64,000 nucleotides of DNA from Larix kaempferi (taxonomy: Eukaryota > Streptophyta > Pinopsida > Pinales > Pinaceae): positions 186,001 to 250,000 of the forward strand of contig BSBM01000262.1 in assembly GCA_027924585.1 (NCBI GenBank), written 5' to 3'. Positions 58,648 through 64,000 of the stretch are shown here, piece by piece. Below the pieces are notes generated by a model. That model worked only from the letters and a program-made list of their open reading frames with translations. It was not told the origin of the DNA and did not search any database. Position 1 is the stretch's first letter; each line of letters opens with the position of its first letter. A program made the translations under genes and the position numbers.

Positions 58648-60566
58648 TGTTGGTTCAAATTAATGATATTTAATTTACCTTGATTTAATTATCAACCGAA
58701 GTACGTATACTTTGAGCTGCGACACCGTATGTGCGGGCAAAATAGTTTCACTACTCAAAATTCTAGTCTACTTACAAACAAAAATAAAATGGATAAAGCT
58801 AATACTATATGGAATGATCAACGTTAAGAATTACTAGATCTGTTTCTAAAGAAAAATTAATTTGTTGATCCCTACCTTACTTGTAGCAACCTACAGCAAT
58901 CTTTCAAAACAATATGAAACTACAATAACCTTCCAAAATAATACTAGGCTACAACTATCCTGTATAAGAAACAACTTATTAAAAAGAACTTGTATAATCT
59001 TACCTACCAATGAATATGCTGAGTTAAAACTGCAATCCTGATGCTAAACTTAGACAAACATTCCTTACTCACAAACACTTCTAAATGAAATCTGCCTCTG
59101 CTTTCATCTTAAACCACTCACACATAGCTGACAGAATGAAGTCTCTCCTGCTGCTACATTCTATATAAAATAAAATGCTGGAATTATTTCAAAGAATGCA
59201 CACCAATAAGTACTGAAATCGTTTGAAGTATAAACCATAGAAGCAACACTCCTAAGAAACAACACTATAAACCATAATCTTATTCAACCTCCAAAAGCAT
59301 GAATCTAACTGTTATTTAATCAACGCATAAGGTTGTTTGAAAATCCCTAAGTACTCTACAAACTAAAATCTTCAAATCTTCTGCTAACTCCACAAATGCT
59401 GCAAATTCTTTTGAAATCCACACAACACAATCAGAAAATATCCTACAGTCTTATAAGCTCAAAAGTCAAAAGTATTAAACCGCTATTGGAGCTATTCACT
59501 AGTCGCTATAATGCTAAAAAGAAATATGAGATTTCAATCTAGTCTTTTCATTAAATCGATTCTACAATAAACCAAATCAAATCCATTACACAGTTTGTAA
59601 ATGCCATAACTTTGGGAAAAATAATCATATCCATCAATGAGCAACACCACACTGAAAACTAAATAGGTTAAAATACAAAGCCACTCTTATTAATTTATTG
59701 AATTGGTTCTACAGCTAGACTGAGTGCATGTAATAGTAATTTGTCTTCTGCAAACACACGCCTTATTCTGAAGCCCAAGTAAACAAAACCATTACCATTC
59801 TATTATGAAACAATGCCAGAGTATATAAGCTTCACTCTACTACAAAAATACAAACCACACGTAAATACAAAGGATCGGTGTTGAAGGTGGGCCCTACCCT
59901 CAACGCCTGCTAGTCTTAAAGAAGATAAAATGCTGGATCGATTGATAAAAATAGAGTTTTTACAGTCTTCTCTGCGTATCTCTTACTTAGGGTTTTTAAG
60001 AATGATTTTATACTGAAAATACAGAGTAAAATCATCCTTGAAACAAGGATCGATCCAACTAACAACCCTACAGCTATCTTGGCATATCTGAACCATAGAT
60101 GGGAGTTCAAATCCCCTGAAATCCCCATACTACTAAAGAGGGAAAACAACAGCTCCTTGAATGAAGGACATCCATGAAACAACAGCTGAGCAATCTTCAC
60201 AAGCATCTGAAAGGTGAGGTGAATCCAGGAGAAACGCCCCCATTGTGGATCGAATCCCCCAAATCTTTGCATAAATCTTCCTTTGAACGCTGAGACAGGT
60301 ATGGAATCGGGTAGCAAAAGACCCTTGCATAGAAGAGAAACAAAGCTTATTACTTGACCTATCATTAAATGAAACCTAAAGGCCCAACCATATGCATAAA
60401 ACAAGGCAAAGTAATAAATAAGTAATTAAAAATCACTTGCCAAAGCTTAGCAATGTTGATCTCTCAAAAAGACATAATCAGATACAACAAAACTGATTAT
60501 TATTTGATTCCATAAGACTTTAAGCTAGAAAATATTATACTAAATAGTCAAAATAGAGGACCAACA
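58648..60566 (-). repeat. Athila 5' LTR
   Basis: 1919 bp, uninterrupted, from TGTTGGTTCAAATT to GGACCAACA in plus orientation. Confidence 0.94.
59916..60404 (-). other. ORF inside the Athila LTR (5' copy)
   Basis: Same 162 open codons as at 47913-48401, with nine amino-acid differences, several of them Glu to Lys. Hydrophobic segments are kept. Confidence 0.35.
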
Positions 60567-60650
60567 ATAGGAAGGTATTTATGGTACTTAGGAGGGAACT
60601 CATGAAGAACAGGGGTAGCTATAAAGGGTTATATCTTTGTTGGGATTTGG
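60567..60650 (-). pseudogene. gag of the gag-only element, N-terminal part
   Basis: Reads HEFPPKYHKYLPIF in frame with the gag text at 40517, through the Athila target site. A stop lies about 20 codons upstream, so the real start is lost or shifted. Confidence 0.6.
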
Positions 60651-61120
60651 AAAGCAAGGAAGTATGTACAGGGAGAATATCATCAGCCTCACTCTCATGG
60701 GATTTGCAAGGCTTGTTATGGATCTTACATGGCTCAGAAAAAGGGATCGGAACAGTTCTAACGGCGAAAGGAGGATGTACATTTTCAAAATCTAGTGAAG
60801 TACAAAAGAAGCTCTCTCTTGACTTAGAGCTCTTCAGTGAGAGAATTTTGTTTTGATATATATACATAAGGGCAAAAGGAGACCAACACTGAAGAATAAG
60901 ACCTCTTTGAAGAGATTGATACTTTGATACCTGGACCTTGATTCTTCTAGGTCTAAAGTGACTGAGCTCGTCCTCCAGTGGATTCTACAAATTGAACTTG
61001 AATAATGAGTGGAGTCCCCAGGTGGATAATATGCAACCCTTCTGATGTCTGACTGCTGCCCACCATCAACGATCAGATATGAAACTTTGTTGTTCTCCTA
61101 GGGATGATAAGACAATCAGT
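60651..61120 (-). other. Leader of the gag-only element
   Basis: About 470 bases between primer site and gag. No convincing ORF; open frames on both strands here are short and match nothing that I recognise. Confidence 0.5.
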
Positions 61121-61137
61121 CCCCGGCAACGGCGCCA
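61121..61137 (-). other. Primer-binding site of the gag-only element, tRNA-Asp
   Basis: Minus-strand TGGCGCCGTTGCCGGGG, identical to the Athila site, three bases from the 5' LTR. Confidence 0.9.
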
Positions 61138-61431
61138 ATTTGTTAACACCCAAAATGTACCCCTAGGGTTGTGGGGAGGCAGAATCAGAGTAACCACTAA
61201 CCACTTTATCTTGTGCTACTATCCCCAGGCCTTAGCCGAATGATTTTCCAACCCTTAATTCTTTTATTACAATGCTTTTATAGGCTCTCAGCCTCGAATT
61301 GGTCCTTAGGAAACAAACAAAATTATGCTGCCACCTTGACAGCCCCAAAATTTGGGAATATTACATACGTGTCAAGTTCAAAACAGACTGATTAAGACGG
61401 GAAACAGAAATACCATGAGCAGGGCATCACC

Positions 61432-61638
61432 CTACCCCTGAGCTTTTAATAGGCCTTGCGAATCAAAGAAGTCCTCCACTTTCAAAGAGCTGTCCGCCTG
61501 CGACTCTTCAACTGGAGGGTGAGGTGTCTCTTCCTCAGTGGGGATCATGAAATCCTTGAGAATCTCCGTGTCCTGGTGGATGCCTCGCTCCTCTTCAGGA
61601 GTCTCCTTCTTTCCTCGACATCGAAATCTTTTGTACAA
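61432..61638 (-). pseudogene. LTR-borne coding remnant A (right copy)
   Basis: Same 68-codon acidic stretch as 35705-35911 with a few substitutions and no stop. Confidence 0.4.
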
Positions 61639-62384
61639 TTGTCACCCTTCGGGCTCTACATCTTCACTAGAGGTGCTAGCTTCCACATGGTCAAATGCCA
61701 CAGGATATGAGGGATTGTGTTCATCTTCCACCTCATACCATGCCTATTCGGGCATAAAAACCACTTCGGATTCCTAGTCCTTCTCCATGACCGGTCACTA
61801 ACTGAATGTCATCTGAGATGCCAGGTGCACCACCTATTCCATACTTTGATCTCGAACAGGGGACGCAAGGACCATATACATAACTTCCATGATGATGACA
61901 ACAGCTACGTGTGGTCACATTCACCATGATAACCTGACTGAACCTCCTAGTTGAGCAACAATGATGCCTAAGGCTCGAGCTGATGTGAAACATGCTTGGC
62001 AAGGATTTCTAGATAGACGGAGAAGTATGTGATGGCACTAAGGTGGCCTCCATCGTATTTGTGATCATTTTGGAGGCAGTAGAGATGCCTTTAATCCGTC
62101 TATTCACCTGGTCAAATATACACCATAAATCTTATCCTCATTTTCATCTTGACTGTCGAATGGCACGGGTTACATCATCCTCGAAGCTTTTAGGCCAGCC
62201 GATACCTTGCACAAGTAATTTATTCTCTGCCCTGCACCTTTATCACCTGCTTCTCTAGATATTCTACCCTCTATCCCTTAAATGCTTTCTCACCCCCACT
62301 GTCCCAATCCATAGGTTCACCATCTCCTGCTGTGAGAGTTTCTCGGGCATACTAGCGAGGGCGATGGATGCTACTGAATCTTTT

Positions 62385-62639
62385 TCAGGTGGGCCAATAG
62401 TTGATGTTGCACTCCCAGGTATCAAAGAGAGGACCAAATGAGATATTTCCATTAAGAAGGATTACCTCTAAAGGGCAGGGGGTTTCTTCAACTTCTAGGT
62501 CAAGCTTAACATAGGTGGTTGAAGAAGTTTTGGCGGCTTTTCGGGAAAAACTGTCTACATGCAGCGACAACAGATCTTTCAGAAAATCCCTCGGCTTCAG
62601 GTATTTGGGACGCAGGAGTTCCAGAGGCCTCCCAACCAA
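62385..62639 (-). pseudogene. LTR-borne coding remnant B (right copy)
   Basis: Same 84-codon stretch as 36658-36912, with three amino-acid differences. The neighbouring-frame continuation lies at 62264-62452. Confidence 0.4.
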
Positions 62640-62966
62640 CCTAGGAATTTACTACGCAAACAACTGAACCTCCTTATGCCTACCTAAAGCCTCCAATCTC
62701 TTCTTAATTTCAAGCACCAACAGCCGAGATTCTGCACCAAATGCATCCAAACCCTTCCTAGAGAAAACTTAACCTCAACATCCCTAGAAAATGGTTCTTA
62801 ATCGGCTTTCTTGCTGTAAATGGACTCAGATTTGCTAATAGTGGAGGTTATAAGGCCCTACCTGTTACTAAAAATCTATGAGAATGACACCTCCTATCGT
62901 CTTCCACATGCCCAGAAGCTTCCGACCCCAACAGGTCCAAGACACAAATGTCAACCTTCGTGCGTG

Positions 62967-62981
62967 TTTATATATATATAA
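62967..62981 (-). promoter_or_regulatory. TATA box in the giant 5' LTR
   Basis: Minus-strand TTATATATATATAAA, identical to the left LTR copy. In the 5' LTR this would drive the element RNA, with remnants B and A as the first coding stretches. Confidence 0.55.
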
Positions 62982-64000
62982 CCTCTTTTCTTTAAACTTC
63001 AGCCTTCTTTGTTGGTTATCCACTTCTCTCCTCCGTTGATCTCCCATGCACTGATCTTGACCATCCAGATCTTATCACCTTTGGCTGATTTGACAACCCC
63101 TTACATCCACCATTGGATCATCCCTTCACCATGATCTTCACCGTCCTTCCCTAGTACCTGGTGTACCAACCAAGTGGTATCACACCCTTCTAAACTGATC
63201 TTCGTTACCGCTTATCTCCCACGCAATGAGCCCTGTTGCTGACACCTGTCTAGTGGATTTACCCATCGTAACCACCATCCCATTTATATGGTGTGCATCT
63301 CCCCGATGCTACAATCAATGAGGACCGTCGATCTATCACAAGACAATCTAAATCGTTTCTTTTGTCACATTGCACTTGCACTTCTCTGAACTCCGCCTTT
63401 AACTGTGGGATCTTCTCTGGCTCGTCTTGTCCGTCCACATATCCAGCCACTTTCCTTTCCGCCTAGGTGGTATTGCATGCTCCTGAGGAGGTTTCCATTA
63501 TCGCTTACCTTGCCATGCAATGCATCCTCTGGCCGCCACTTGTCCGGTGGTATTCCCCATCGCGACCACCTATCTCCCCTTTGCTCCACGCACTTTGGCC
63601 ATGCGACGATCAACGAGATCCGTTGATCTCCCTCTCGCGCCCATCCAATAGTGGGAACTTGTGTGATGGTTAACCTATGAAATATTTGGCCTCAGACTAT
63701 ATTGGTCACATTTTTTCCTTTCTTTTGGGATTTTCTTTAGGCCTATTTATATTTGACAGCCCCAGTTCAATTTTCTCATACCTTAGCACCTAGCCATGGA
63801 AAATAAGGTGATTTTAGGCTTCCTCCAAGGAATTTTCTAGGTTTTCATCCTCCACACCACGCCACTCATGCTGCAAAAACTAGGTGCTAACAACTGGCTC
63901 CAACTGGGGATGCTATCCTCCATGTGAGGTATCAAAGAACCTCGTAGACCGGGTGCCTAATCCATTGGGCAACTCCTACAAGAAAATCTTCCCTGCAAAA

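Larger units (their letters stand above)
40518..60566 (-). mobile_element. Athila-like Ty3/gypsy retrotransposon with an extra ORF
   Basis: LTRs of about 1.92 kb lie at 40518-48563 (3', split by copia B) and 58648-60566 (5'). Target copies are ACAGG at 40513-40517 and ATAGG at 60567-60571, one base apart. A tRNA-Asp primer site, a DLGA-type protease loop, integrase text such as [11 protein letters not shown] and an additional ORF between integrase and the 3' LTR all fit Athila. Gag-pol has two frameshifts and about six stops; the extra ORF is intact. LTRs differ by about 3 percent over a 489-base stretch. Confidence 0.93.
34807..64000 (-). mobile_element. Gag-only LTR retrotransposon with giant LTRs (right end outside window)
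   Basis: The 3' LTR is 34807-38550 and the 5' LTR starts at 61141 and runs beyond 64000. A tRNA-Asp primer site adjoins the 5' LTR. Without the nested Athila element the interior is only about 2.5 kb and holds gag and acidic ORFs but no protease, RT or integrase. This is the layout of a non-autonomous element carrying gag. From the left LTR I expect the right LTR to end about 250 bases past the window, followed by a CCCGC target copy (left copy 34802-34806). Gag type and the primer site suggest Ty3/gypsy. Confidence 0.75.
61141..64000 (-). repeat. Giant 5' LTR of the gag-only element (truncated by window end)
   Basis: 2860 bp visible, matching 34807-38300 apart from a 606-base gap near 61218. 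Base 64000 aligns with 38300. Confidence 0.88.

Noticed and set aside
61121-61137. tRNA gene fragments at the primer-binding sites
   Set aside because: All sites are 10-17 bases next to an LTR end with no cloverleaf around them. They are primer sites.

Overview
This is nuclear DNA from a plant, made almost entirely of LTR retrotransposons nested inside one another, with one LINE remnant. I see no intact host gene, tRNA gene, rRNA gene or CRISPR array. Plant origin rests on the element types: a Tat/Ogre-type Ty3/gypsy element with a second (archaeal-type) RNase H, an Athila-like element primed by tRNA-Asp, a chromodomain-bearing Ty3/gypsy element, and two Ty1/copia elements primed by initiator tRNA-Met. 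Depth of nesting and decay suggest a large, repeat-rich genome. I cannot name the species.

Left part (1-34806). Positions 1-6008 are old AT-rich DNA holding short tandem repeats and a 5'-truncated LINE (2252-3934, 16-bp target duplication). A Tat element (6009-33930, minus strand) sits in a decayed coding region that resumes at 33931. Its 3' LTR carries a solo LTR (6274-6763). Its protease gene is split by a chromovirus (15254-28256, plus strand), whose own 5' LTR is split by a copia element (16193-22427, plus strand). Between its last coding domain and 3' LTR the Tat element carries an antisense (plus-strand), apparently spliced, accessory gene (9797-11010).

Right part (34807-64000). The outermost layer is a minus-strand element with very long LTRs (about 3.7 kb; the right LTR runs off the window). 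Its interior encodes only Gag and acidic coiled-coil ORFs. An Athila-like element (40518-60566, minus strand) splits that gag. A second copia element (41544-47652, minus strand) sits in the Athila 3' LTR. The Athila element carries a 489-residue open ORF in the env position that does not look like an envelope protein.

Target duplications are exact or one base off for every insertion whose two ends are visible. The coding frames decayed mainly by stop codons that fit C-to-T (or G-to-A) change, with very few frameshifts, as expected for methylated, silenced DNA. The most unusual features are the accessory ORFs of the Tat and Athila elements, which seem to share a short motif; the gag-only element with coding remnants in its giant LTRs; a tandemly duplicated primer-binding region; and an extra coding region after RNase H in the LINE.
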